DNA of 64,000 bases, from assembly GCA_018676675.1 (NCBI GenBank), contig JABHEG010000003.1, forward strand, positions 1 to 64,000, in the 5' to 3' direction. Positions 54,370-63,585 of this stretch are shown piece by piece. Both the position numbers and the translations under genes were made by a program. The stretch is from Lentisphaerota bacterium. GTDB lineage: Bacteria > Verrucomicrobiota > Lentisphaeria > Oligosphaerales > JABHEG01. Position 1 is the stretch's first letter; each line of letters opens with the position of its first letter. The notes beneath the pieces were generated by a model, which was not told the origin of the DNA, did not search any database, and was given only the letters and a program-made list of their open reading frames with translations.

Positions 54370-57288
54370 GTGCGTGCTTCAGGAATAGAGCTGACCGACA
54401 ACACCGATTGCCTGGTGTCGCTGCCTCCGGCGATGGCGGGACGTTTCTGCGATCTGCACCCCTCAGAGGGTAGGCGATGGTTTGCGGCTTGCGACCCTGA
54501 CGGTCGCCGCTTGGGATCCGGCGGAGGAACCGTGCATGTGCTGCGCGAAGCATGGCGGGCCTCGCAGGGCACTGACTCGTTCCGTGCCTGGATCCGGCGG
54601 GAGCGGAAACTGATCATCCATGGTGGCGGGCAGAGCCGCCGACTTCCTTCTTATGCCGCCGTGGGGAAGCCGCTGATGCCCATGCCCGCTTTGCGCTGGG
54701 CGTTGGGCCAGCGGGTGGACCAGTGCCTCCTGGATCTTCAGGTGGAGGCTTGTGACCGGATCCTCGAACGGGCCGCCTCTCCCAGTCGAGTGATGATTAC
54801 GAGCGGGGATGTACTTGTCCACTTTGAGCCGGATTTCCCGGATCTCCCGGATGCTGATATCGTCTGCCTTGGCCTGTGGGGGACCGCGGAGGACGCGCAA
54901 CACTTCGGTGTTTTCTTCTGTCCGCGTCAATGTCCGGGTGAGTTGGCCTTTGTGTTGCAGAAGCCGAGCATTGATGAGATTCGGCAGTCGGCCGGCGATC
55001 ACCTCTTCTTGTTGGACAGTGGGGTCTGGCTCCTTTCTGAGCGTGCCCTTGCGGTTCTCTTCGCCAAATCCGGGGCCTGTATTGATGGCAGTGAGCGCGA
55101 GTCAGGGCAGTTAGCGGCCTACGATCTCTACGGAGATCTGGGCCCGAAGTTGGGGAAGGCCCCCACTGTGCGGGATGATGCGGTGTTCGGTGAACTGACC
55201 AGCGCGGTAGTGCCGTTGCCGGGCGGCGAGTTCTACCATTTCGGCACGACTCGGGACGTCATTCGCTCGACGGCGCGTCTACAGAACCGCGTCCTCGACC
55301 AGCGCCGTTTCGCTGGAATTGGCTCGAAGCCGCACCCGAGCATGTTCGTTCAGAACACCGCTCTCGACGAGTCCCTCCCGGATACCGGTCGCAACGTGTG
55401 GGTTGAGAACTCCCACGTCCCGCGAACCTGGCAGTTGAGCCATGACCACTGCATTACCGGTGTTCCCGAGAATGGCTGGACGCTCAGTTTGGAGCCGGGG
55501 ACTTGTGTCGATTTTGTGCCGGTGCATCAGTCGGCCAGATGGTGTTTGCGCGTCCACGGCATGGATGACACGTTCTCCGGTGCCTGTGGTGCTTCAGACA
55601 CGACGTATCTGGGCCGCCCGCTGGTGCAGTGGCTGGCGGACCGTGGACTTGACCTGGGCGCGGCAGGGATCGTTCCCGACACCGACATCCAACGGGCTCC
55701 GCTGTTCCCCGTAGTCGAGCTTGGCGAGATCACGGGAGCCTATCTCGAATGGCTTTCCTGCGCGGCTCCCCGGGCCGACTCTGGATGGCGCGAACGCTGG
55801 TTGTCTGCCCCAAGATTATCCGCGGCTGAGCTTGGCGAACAGGCGTCTCTGGACCGGCTTTACTCGCAGCGTCGAGCGTTTCTGAAGCAGGCTCTTCCGT
55901 GCATGGCTGAGAACCACGACCGCAGCGTCTTCTACCGTCTTGACTTGGCTGCCACCAGTGCCATTTATGTCGACCCTGAATTGCCTGTTCCCGAGCTTCC
56001 GTCGTCGGAAGCGGATGTGATGAAGAGCATTCATGCTCGGATGTTCCGTTCGGCTCTGTTGCGGGAACGTTCGGAGGACGACTCCCGGTGGGAGAAGGAG
56101 GCCTTCGAGATACTCCGGGAGGCGATGACCGATGTGCTCGAGCATGAGCCCGTCTGCCCTGAGCGTCAGGTCATGGAAGATCAAATCGTCTGGGCGCGTT
56201 GTCCGGTCAGGTTGGATCTGGCCGGCGGGTGGACCGATACGCCTCCCTACTGCCACCTGTTCGGTGGGCGTGTGGTCAACTTGGCGGTCGACCTGAACGG
56301 TCAGCCCCCTTTGCAGGTCTTTATCCGCCCCACCGAGCGTCCTGAATTCGTTCTGCGCTCGATTGATCAAAGCCGCGAGCAGCGAATCACGACTTACGAG
56401 GAGATCGCGGCGTGTGCAGATATCAGCGATGCGTTCTCGATTGCGAAGGCTGCGCTTGCCTTGGCCGGGTTCCTGCCGCCGTTCCATGCTCAGGGCGGCT
56501 ATGCTTCGCTTCGTGATCAACTCATTGACTTTGGCGGTGGGCTGGAACTCACGGTTCTGGCCGCCGTTCCCAGGGGGTCGGGATTGGGCACCAGCAGCAT
56601 CCTTGCTGCGGTGGCATTGGGGGCGTTGAGTGACTGCTGTGGGCTGGGCTGGGGGCACACGGATGTGTGCGCCCGAACGTTGGTGCTGGAGCAGATGCTG
56701 ACGACGGGCGGCGGATGGCAAGATCAGGTTGGCGGCGTGCTCAGAGGGGCGAAGCTCCTTGAGTCGCATTCGGGATTTGATCAACGCCCTGCGGTGAACT
56801 GGCTGCCGGGACACCTGTTTGAGGAAGGACCTTCACAGGGCGCCATCCTGTTGTACTACACGGGCGTGACGCGGGTAGCGAAGCAGATTCTGCAGGAAAT
56901 CGTGCGGAATGTCTTCCTCAACTCCCGGCCGCATCTGGCCATTCTGCGTGAGATTGGCGAGAATGCACTGCGTGCTGCTGAGTCCATCCAGCGAGCTGAC
57001 TACGATGCCCTATGTTCGTCGGTGAATGCCAGCTGGTGTCTGAACCAACGGCTCGATGCCGGAACGAACCCTGAAGCGATTCAGGCGATTCTCGATTCTG
57101 TCTCGGACTGGCTGTGTGCCGCGAAGCTCCTGGGGGCGGGGGGAGGTGGGTACCTTCTGATGCTTGCCAAGGACGAGGAGTGCGCGGGGCGGATCAGGCG
57201 CCGGCTGACCGAGTGCCCCCCAAATGGCAAAGCCAGGTTTGTTTCCCTTAGCCTCTCGAGGACGGGCCTGGAAGTGACGCGGAGCTGA
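54370..57288 (+). CDS. fkp: Bifunctional fucokinase/GDP-L-fucose pyrophosphorylase
   Basis: A 972-residue FKP that turns L-fucose into fucose-1-phosphate and then GDP-fucose, the salvage route known from Bacteroides. The N-terminal pyrophosphorylase half has LGSGGGT (about 39-45) and HGGGQSRRLPSYAAVGKPLMP (about 84-104). The C-terminal GHMP kinase half has RLDLAGGWTDTPPYC (about 615-629) and the phosphate loop PRGSGLGTSS (about 735-744). LLGAGGGGY near 921 is GHMP motif 3. The length agrees with Bacteroides FKP (about 950). The start is GTG with AAAGGAG nine bases upstream. The next gene begins 3 bp past the stop. GDP-fucose would decorate surface glycans. Confidence 0.94.
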   Translation: MRASGIELTDNTDCLVSLPPAMAGRFCDLHPSEGRRWFAACDPDGRRLGSGGGTVHVLREAWRASQGTDSFRAWIRRERKLIIHGGGQSRRLPSYAAVGKPLMPMPALRWALGQRVDQCLLDLQVEACDRILERAASPSRVMITSGDVLVHFEPDFPDLPDADIVCLGLWGTAEDAQHFGVFFCPRQCPGELAFVLQKPSIDEIRQSAGDHLFLLDSGVWLLSERALAVLFAKSGACIDGSERESGQLAAYDLYGDLGPKLGKAPTVRDDAVFGELTSAVVPLPGGEFYHFGTTRDVIRSTARLQNRVLDQRRFAGIGSKPHPSMFVQNTALDESLPDTGRNVWVENSHVPRTWQLSHDHCITGVPENGWTLSLEPGTCVDFVPVHQSARWCLRVHGMDDTFSGACGASDTTYLGRPLVQWLADRGLDLGAAGIVPDTDIQRAPLFPVVELGEITGAYLEWLSCAAPRADSGWRERWLSAPRLSAAELGEQASLDRLYSQRRAFLKQALPCMAENHDRSVFYRLDLAATSAIYVDPELPVPELPSSEADVMKSIHARMFRSALLRERSEDDSRWEKEAFEILREAMTDVLEHEPVCPERQVMEDQIVWARCPVRLDLAGGWTDTPPYCHLFGGRVVNLAVDLNGQPPLQVFIRPTERPEFVLRSIDQSREQRITTYEEIAACADISDAFSIAKAALALAGFLPPFHAQGGYASLRDQLIDFGGGLELTVLAAVPRGSGLGTSSILAAVALGALSDCCGLGWGHTDVCARTLVLEQMLTTGGGWQDQVGGVLRGAKLLESHSGFDQRPAVNWLPGHLFEEGPSQGAILLYYTGVTRVAKQILQEIVRNVFLNSRPHLAILREIGENALRAAESIQRADYDALCSSVNASWCLNQRLDAGTNPEAIQAILDSVSDWLCAAKLLGAGGGGYLLMLAKDEECAGRIRRRLTECPPNGKARFVSLSLSRTGLEVTRS

Positions 57289-57291
57289 CGA

Positions 57292-58377
57292 ATGATGCGA
57301 GTGTTGGTAACCGGTGGGGCCGGCTTTGTCGGTTCTCGACTGTGCCGGCTTTTCCGGGCAGACTTCCCCAAGGCGGACATCGTTGCCTTTGACAATCTCA
57401 GGCGCCGAGGCAGCGAGCTCAACGTTGCCGAGTTCCCCGTGCACAGTATCCAGTTCGTGCACGGTGACGTCCGCAGTTCCGCGGATCTGGCGGCCCTGGA
57501 CGGACATTTCGACGTCGTTGTCGAGGCTTCGGCTGAGCCCAGCGTTCACGCCGGCACCGGCGGCGAGTCTCCGCGATATGTTATCGACACAAACTTCGGC
57601 GGCACGATCAACTGTCTCGAGTTTGCCCGCGTCCGTGCCGGGGGCATGGTCTTTCTCTCGACCAGTCGCGTGTATGCGGTCTCGGCGCTCCGACAGATCA
57701 GGTTGCGGGAGGAGGCGACCCGGCTCGTCCCCGAGGACGACGATCAGCCGCCCGGTTTCATGGAAGGAGGCGTGACGGAGGCCTTCCCAACTGTCGGTCG
57801 GGGCAGTCGGTCGTTGTATGGGACGACCAAGCTGGCCTCCGAGCTGTTCATCGAGGAGTATGTGGCCGGGTACGATTTCCCGGCCGTGATCAACCGTTGT
57901 GGGGTCATCGCCGGAGCGGGTCAGTTCGGCAAGGTGGATCAAGGCGTATTCACGCTGTGGGTCGCTCGGCACCTGTTTGGTGGTGGGCTTCGCTACACCG
58001 GGTTCGGAGGCACAGGGAAGCAGGTGCGCGATCTGCTCCATCCGCGCGATCTGTATGCACTTATTCGACGCCAAGTTGATTGCCTGGGTGACATCCGCGG
58101 GGAGGTCTTCGGGGTTGGCGGAGGCGTTTCCGGGGCCGTCAGTCTGGCGGAGTACACGACTCTTTGTCAGGACGCCACAGGCATGGAACTCCCCATCGGC
58201 TCTGTGCCTGACACCAGCGCGGTGGATATTCCTCACTATGTCACGAACACGCGCAAAGTGAGCGGGGCCCTGGGGTGGCGTCCTCAGATTAGCCCTGCTG
58301 AGATAGTCGGCGAGATTAGTACATGGCTGCAGGAGAACTCCGAGCAGCTGAAGCCGCTGTTTGCGCCCGGGGCGTGA
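57292..58377 (+). CDS. CDP-paratose 2-epimerase-like SDR (first of two)
   Basis: A 361-residue extended SDR. GGAGFVG (about 8-14) binds NAD, FLSTSRVYAVSAL holds the Ser/Thr site and YGTTK the Tyr-Lys pair. ASAEPSVHAG and NRCGVIAGAGQFGKVDQGVFTLW match the CDP-paratose/CDP-tyvelose 2-epimerase group and its unassigned relatives. Two ATG codons stand at the start, and the first lies only 3 bp after fkp, so the two genes are translated together. The true nucleotide sugar is unknown; CDP sugars are only implied by family. Confidence 0.85.
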   Translation: MMRVLVTGGAGFVGSRLCRLFRADFPKADIVAFDNLRRRGSELNVAEFPVHSIQFVHGDVRSSADLAALDGHFDVVVEASAEPSVHAGTGGESPRYVIDTNFGGTINCLEFARVRAGGMVFLSTSRVYAVSALRQIRLREEATRLVPEDDDQPPGFMEGGVTEAFPTVGRGSRSLYGTTKLASELFIEEYVAGYDFPAVINRCGVIAGAGQFGKVDQGVFTLWVARHLFGGGLRYTGFGGTGKQVRDLLHPRDLYALIRRQVDCLGDIRGEVFGVGGGVSGAVSLAEYTTLCQDATGMELPIGSVPDTSAVDIPHYVTNTRKVSGALGWRPQISPAEIVGEISTWLQENSEQLKPLFAPGA

Positions 58378-58658
58378 TGCAGAGCTGCGGATCGGACGAT
58401 GATTGTCCGAGTGGCACACGAGCCGGGTCTCCGGCGCAGGTGCGCCAGTCATATCGGAGGGTGTAACTGCCTCGAAGTGCTATGGAGCGCCGGTTCTCCC
58501 GCGTGCGGTCGCGTTCCGCGTCCTGACGCGGTCACGGGACGCAACCGGCCTGGCCGCTCACGGAGAAGCGGCACCCCCAACGGTGTGTCGCGACCAGCAG
58601 TTCTGTGCTCAAGAACGGGGTCCAGTCACCCGATGGCAAGTTGTAGAGAGGATGAAGT

Positions 58659-59732
58659 ATGTCCGTAGCGATCGTGACCGGTTCTTCAGGGCTTGTTGGG
58701 AGTGAGTCGGTTCGTTTCCTGCACGCACAGGGGATGGATGTCATCGGGCTTGATAATAATCTGCGGGCCTATTTTTTCGGGCAGGACGGAGCGACCGACT
58801 GGAATGCCCGGAAGCTTGCTGAGGATCTCCCGAAGTACCAGCACCTGGAGGTCGATATACGTGATCCGGATGCCGTGAATGAGGTGTTTGTGCGGTATGG
58901 GACGTCCATCTCGATCGTGGTCCACTGTGCCGCCCAACCGTCCCACGACTGGGCGGCCAAAGAACCGATCACAGATTTCTCCGTCAACGCTTTGGGGACG
59001 CTCTACCTGCTTGAGGCCACGCGTGCGGCCTCGCCCGATGCGACATTCATCTATACCTCGACGAACAAGGTTTACGGGGACACCCCCAACGTCCTGCCTT
59101 TGGTCGAGAGAGAGACGCGTTGGGAGTGTGATGAGGCTCACCCTTACGCCAAGCATGGCATCGACGAGTCGATGTCGATCGATCAGTGTAAGCATTCTGT
59201 GTTCGGAGCCAGCAAGGTGGCCGGTGATGTCATGTGCCAGGAGTACGGGAAGTACTTCGGGCTGCGGACGGGGATCTTCCGCGGGGGATGCCTGACGGGA
59301 CCAGCGCACAGCGGGGCGGAACTGCACGGGTTTCTGGCCTACCTCGTGAAGTGTCAGCTTACCGGGCGCCCCTACACGATCTTCGGCTACAAAGGCAAGC
59401 AAGTCCGGGACAACATTCACAGCCACGACCTGGTCAGTGCGTTTTGGCACTTCCATGGCGACCCGAAGCCCGGTCGCGTCTACAACATGGGAGGGAGCAG
59501 GCACAGCAACTGCTCAATGCAGGAAGCGATCACGATCATTGCGGAGATGTCGGGACGAGAGCTGAACGTGACACTGTCGGATGACGCCAGGATTGGTGAT
59601 CACATCTGGTGGATTTCGGATGTTCGACGGTTCCAGAAGGACTTCCCCGGGTGGGCGTACACCTGTGATATCAAGGCCATTCTGCGAGAGATTATTGATG
59701 CCACGGCTGAGCGTGAGGGGGTTAGTCTCTGA
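58659..59732 (+). CDS. CDP-paratose 2-epimerase-like SDR (second of two)
   Basis: A 357-residue extended SDR. GSSGLVG (about 8-14) replaces the usual [20 protein letters not shown] and [22 protein letters not shown] are typical of this epimerase group. A region of about 40 residues ([31 protein letters not shown]) precedes the active-site helix. Where SDRs have Tyr-x3-Lys, this protein reads FGASK (Phe in place of Tyr). AGAGG eight bases before the ATG supports the start. It follows the first epimerase gene by 281 bp that show no other gene, so it may have its own promoter. The substrate is unknown. Confidence 0.85.
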   Translation: MSVAIVTGSSGLVGSESVRFLHAQGMDVIGLDNNLRAYFFGQDGATDWNARKLAEDLPKYQHLEVDIRDPDAVNEVFVRYGTSISIVVHCAAQPSHDWAAKEPITDFSVNALGTLYLLEATRAASPDATFIYTSTNKVYGDTPNVLPLVERETRWECDEAHPYAKHGIDESMSIDQCKHSVFGASKVAGDVMCQEYGKYFGLRTGIFRGGCLTGPAHSGAELHGFLAYLVKCQLTGRPYTIFGYKGKQVRDNIHSHDLVSAFWHFHGDPKPGRVYNMGGSRHSNCSMQEAITIIAEMSGRELNVTLSDDARIGDHIWWISDVRRFQKDFPGWAYTCDIKAILREIIDATAEREGVSL

Positions 59733-59775
59733 GAGCTACTGATCCGGCCAGATGTGGTGTTGCATGAAGGCCAGT

Positions 59776-59845
59776 AGGTTTCAGGTGTCAGGTTTCTGGT
59801 GTCAAACTCGAATCCTGACACCTGAACACTGAAACCAGACACCTT
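59776..59845. repeat. Compact palindromic repeat cluster between convergent genes
   Basis: Two tandem 14-mers, AGGTTTCAGGTGTC (59776-59789) and the same with one change (59790-59803), lie beside an inverted copy. TCAGGTGTCAGG (59781-59792) pairs exactly with CCTGACACCTGA (59814-59825), and GAAACCAGACACC lies at 59831-59843. It resembles a REP- or MITE-like dispersed palindrome and could end transcription from both sides. Confidence 0.65.
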
Positions 59846-59860
59846 GATACGCAGCGTTGT

Positions 59861-62587
59861 TTACTGCCGCATCAATAGCCTGATCCTGCTGATCGACACG
59901 CGCTGTTCCTTGGTCCGGGTGGGGTCGAGGCGCAGACCACGGATGAGACCACGCCAGCGGGGGTGTGAAGCCAGATCCAAGCGTACAGTCTGGGGTGCTG
60001 CCTGGGAACGCAGCCCCACGTACACGCAGGCGTTTCCGTTGACCGGGCTCGACGCTGTGGCCCAGAACATAGTCACGTTGTCATGTGCGGTTGGCGCAGG
60101 GGATACTGACAGCGTCACTTCAGCGCTTGAGATGGCGCTGGCTTCCAGTTCGAGCCAACCAGTGCGGAACGCCGGATCGTGCGTGGTCGTTGTGGCGACG
60201 AGAGCGCCATCGGTTACGTGCACATCGGCCAGTCCCATGAGCGGCCGCCACGCAGCCGCATCGTCATCTGTCTTGAACGTCCACTCTGTTCGTTTGGCGC
60301 CTGGTCTACGGAGATCAAAGTCATAGGGCCCAAGGGCGACGTCCTGAGGCGTGATCCGTGCGGGAGGAGGCCCTTCGCAGAAGGTCTCACGGACAGCCTC
60401 AAGCATGCTGAATCCGAATTCTGTGCATGGTTCGATGTAGCTGCCTTCCGTCCACTCATTCCATGGTCCCATGATCAGGAGTTTCTCATCGCGTTGGTCG
60501 AGCCACTCCTTGGCTTCGGTCAGGATCGTTCGGAAGAGCTTTGGGGTGCGTTCGTAGATCACGAAGGTGTTGTCGCCATGGCGCGGACGGGCATCCCAGC
60601 CTGTGTCGACCACCGGGAGGAAATCCATCCCTGCTGCTTTGTATGGTTGCTCCCTCGCATCCCATCCCGCACGGCTGTTCTGAGCAACCAGGGAGAACGG
60701 GTAGAAACGCGGATCTCTGGCTTCGTCTCGGCATCGGTGCCACCAGTGGTACGAGGTCCAGGCTTGGTATCCCTCACCAGCCAGCTGCTCCGGCGTTCCG
60801 TTGTTGTTCATTGCCACAAAGTGGATGCCTGGGAGTCCGGCGTCCCGGGCCATGGCCTGGGATATATCCAACAGGGCCCTTGCTCCGTCGCTTCCTCCCA
60901 TGTCACGACGGATGTTTGATGGTGACCAGAGCGCGACGAGCGGCTTGCCGTCGACGCGCAGGTACTCAGGCATGCTGAAGTACTCGTCGATCCAGAATTG
61001 CGTAACGTTCCGCCAGTCTTCCTCCGAATGGGTGTTCGGCGGATTGTGGTTGGCCCACATGACAGCCCATTTCATGTACCTCCGGAAACGCGCTTTCCTG
61101 AGCGCATCGATGTAATGCATGTGGTGTGTCTTGCCGGCGACCCAGTACCAGTCGATGAGGAAGAACCCCACGCCGTGTTCCACGGCCCATTTGATTTGCC
61201 AATCCACGCATTCGGGATTGCCTTCGTCGTAGTAACCGAGGGTCGGTTTTGCCCAGGGGGCCGAGCGCTCGAGTTGACGCCATTGGCGTTCATGCCCGAA
61301 GCCGGGGTAGTAGTACGAGCCAATCAGGTAGTCTGTCCTGGCCGGAACCGGCTCAGGGATGCGGCCGCGTGGGAGAGAGGCGGGGACAGGTGGCGATACC
61401 TTCATCGGGGCGCTTGTGAACTCTCGTCTTCCAGCCGGGGTTTCGAGTGTCAGATGAGCCTTCACGAGACCTGTTGCGGTGGGAGAGACGGTGGCATAGG
61501 CCGTGACCGGCAACTCGGGTTTGACCGTAAACGGGTGGTCAAAGGCGTCATCACTCTTCAGAAGCCTCGCTTTGCCTTGGATCCCGATGCGGGCTGTGGC
61601 GTTGGTTGCCTTGCCCCCAAGATTGGCCACGCGAGCCATGAATCGGCAGGGCTGCCCCACGCGGTTCACGCTGTCTACGGGGCCGAAGTAGAGCAGGTGG
61701 ATGTCTGGGGAGGGCCACGGCTCGGAAGCGATGCTGAGGGCCCGCAGTGTGGGTGTGTCCGCGTCTCGACCGACCGCCTTTATCGCCAAATGCAGCAAGT
61801 TACCGTTCCAGGAGCTGTGGCCTGCCATGTTGAGGCTGTACGTGTGTGGCACGGTGTCGCCGGGGATATAGACTCCCCGGGTCGGTGAGCCTTGCCCGGT
61901 GTCGGTTGCCCAGGTGACGACGATATGGGATTCGCTCGGGGCATCGAAGGTCATGCGGAGCCAGTCCTGGCCCTGTAAAGGGACGCGCAGCGGCGGGCCG
62001 GTCAGGATGTCCCCCTGTCCGCTCCAGCCACTCATCTCTGTTTCGGATAGGCGCCAATCTGCACGGGAGACTGGCTGCTGTGCCCGGCTCGGGCTGACAA
62101 TGCGCAGCCAGTCAACCTCGAACTGGGTGTCCTGAAAAAGGTCGAAGCGGATCTGAATGACCTTGCCTTCAGCCTGCCACCACGGGCGGATTCTGACGAT
62201 TTCCCACGTGTCTCCGCCGACAACGTCGAAGGGAACGACCTTCTTGCCAGAGAACCCACCGTACTTGCCCTCGGTGGTGTTGGAGTAGAACAGCTGCCCT
62301 TCGCCACTGCCGGTGCACTTGACGCGAGCCCACACTTCCTGGTACGCGTCTGCCGGGATCTCAAAGAGAGGACTGGAGAGCTGGGGGTCGTGCCCCGTGC
62401 TGCGTCCTGAGATGGAAGTGGGACTTGTGCTCAGTTCCTCGATGTGCCGGGTGGCACGCCAGCCTTGCAGGTCGCCATCGAAGGTCCATTCCAGGAGCGT
62501 CCGGACGTCAGCCCCCTGAAGGAGTGTGGGAATGGTCAGTAGAATTAGCAGAGCGAAGGGCGTTTGATGGGGTTTGGTCTGTAGCAT
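59861..62587 (-). CDS. Secreted GH99/WbsX-like glycan-active protein
   Basis: A 908-residue exported protein with a signal peptide (LLILLTIPTLLQG, about 10-25). Residues 30-190 are a jelly-roll carbohydrate-binding-like domain, followed by beta domains to about 400. The TIM barrel from about 415 to 740 has the GH99-like/WbsX features. These are SYYYPGFGHERQW at the first strand, FLIDWYWVAGKTHHMHY, and GPWNEWTEGSYIEP near 705 with the late Glu pair. A final beta-sandwich (765-900) resembles another binding module. GH99 enzymes cut mannan by endo attack and WbsX proteins are implicated in polysaccharide work. It lies 18 bp behind the broken propeller gene on the same strand. Confidence 0.8.
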   Translation of the reverse strand: MLQTKPHQTPFALLILLTIPTLLQGADVRTLLEWTFDGDLQGWRATRHIEELSTSPTSISGRSTGHDPQLSSPLFEIPADAYQEVWARVKCTGSGEGQLFYSNTTEGKYGGFSGKKVVPFDVVGGDTWEIVRIRPWWQAEGKVIQIRFDLFQDTQFEVDWLRIVSPSRAQQPVSRADWRLSETEMSGWSGQGDILTGPPLRVPLQGQDWLRMTFDAPSESHIVVTWATDTGQGSPTRGVYIPGDTVPHTYSLNMAGHSSWNGNLLHLAIKAVGRDADTPTLRALSIASEPWPSPDIHLLYFGPVDSVNRVGQPCRFMARVANLGGKATNATARIGIQGKARLLKSDDAFDHPFTVKPELPVTAYATVSPTATGLVKAHLTLETPAGRREFTSAPMKVSPPVPASLPRGRIPEPVPARTDYLIGSYYYPGFGHERQWRQLERSAPWAKPTLGYYDEGNPECVDWQIKWAVEHGVGFFLIDWYWVAGKTHHMHYIDALRKARFRRYMKWAVMWANHNPPNTHSEEDWRNVTQFWIDEYFSMPEYLRVDGKPLVALWSPSNIRRDMGGSDGARALLDISQAMARDAGLPGIHFVAMNNNGTPEQLAGEGYQAWTSYHWWHRCRDEARDPRFYPFSLVAQNSRAGWDAREQPYKAAGMDFLPVVDTGWDARPRHGDNTFVIYERTPKLFRTILTEAKEWLDQRDEKLLIMGPWNEWTEGSYIEPCTEFGFSMLEAVRETFCEGPPPARITPQDVALGPYDFDLRRPGAKRTEWTFKTDDDAAAWRPLMGLADVHVTDGALVATTTTHDPAFRTGWLELEASAISSAEVTLSVSPAPTAHDNVTMFWATASSPVNGNACVYVGLRSQAAPQTVRLDLASHPRWRGLIRGLRLDPTRTKEQRVSISRIRLLMRQ

Positions 62588-62605
62588 CGTCTGTCCTGAA
62601 TTCGT

Positions 62606-63585
62606 TCATCGCTTCATTGGCTTGATCCGGTGTGCTCGCTTGATCTGGAAGTGTGCCTGTGCGCTGTCCGCAACGAGCGCGAGCCAGTTGCCCCTTCCTA
62701 TCCCCTCGGTGATGGTTGAGAAGAGCAGTTCGCCGTTGACAAAGATCTCTGCATAGCGGTCGCGTTTCACGATCCGGACTGCGTATGGCGCGTTGTTCCG
62801 GAGTGGCCGGTGCACAGCATCGAGAGGACGCCCGAACGATGGGCCAAACATGCCCGCTCGCACCTCGTTCAACGTGATCGCATTGTGTTCGCAGTCGAGG
62901 AGCACGAGCAGTGCGCCTTTGCTCAACTCGTCCCCACCGACGGCCACACCCGCCCTGGGGCCATCCGCAATGCTGACATTTACGACCGCGTCAAGATCCG
63001 GTGCCCCTTCGACGAGCAGCATTGTCGCGCCTGCCGGACACCCCCCCCCAATGGTCTCGCCACCGATGTTCCACGTCCCATTTGAGAACGGCCCCGCATC
63101 CGGTTGCCGTGGGGCCGAGAGGGCGAGTTGTTCCATCCACAACCCTTTGAGGCCAGCCCACGGACGGACGACCCGCTGACCGTCTTTGACCGCCAGGGCT
63201 TTCGGAAGCCCGAGAGCCCGGGGCGTGCCCGGCGATACCGCCCCGTTGTAGTGGTGGTAGAGCAGGCGTTGCCCTTGCCACATCACCGAACGGGCCACGA
63301 CAGCGTCATGGCGATCGCAGCCCGAACCGATGAGCAGATCCTCACGAGGGCGTTGCCACGGGCCCTCCGGGGTTTGGCCCACCAGATGGAATGTGCCGCC
63401 GACGGTGCGTCGGGAGGGCGTGTCCAGGCGCCGTCCCCAGCCGGAGTGGACATTGAACGTCATCCACCACCGGCCTCCAAGTTCGAACACTTCAGGGACT
63501 TCCATCCGAGATGGACATCAGCGTCCCGCACGAACACCCATGTGTCGTGAAGGACGCGGTCCCCATCTGATGGCGCGAAGTTCAC
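62606..63585 (-). pseudogene. GH32/GH43-like five-bladed propeller gene with an out-of-frame internal deletion
   Basis: A GTG at 63585, overlapping the stop of the preceding gene as GTGA, starts VNFAPSDGDRVLHDTWVF and VRDADVHL. This looks like blade 1 of a GH32/43-type propeller. The frame then ends (TGA after GGG). From about 63505 a second frame continues for 299 residues with MEVPEVFELGGRWWMTFN, the motif that in relatives comes well over 100 residues later. It contains a C-terminal beta-sandwich (about 150-299). The middle part, including the first acidic site, is missing and the two pieces are out of frame. Either the gene is broken or the assembly lost sequence here. The 3 prime piece alone could still be translated. 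Confidence 0.65.

Noticed and set aside
54194..54388. Upstream 64-codon frame before fkp
   Set aside because: No ribosome site and no protein-like composition; it covers one arm of the inverted repeat.
57010..58452. 480-codon minus-strand frame across fkp and the first epimerase gene
   Set aside because: It spans two well-supported genes in antisense and has no recognisable motif.
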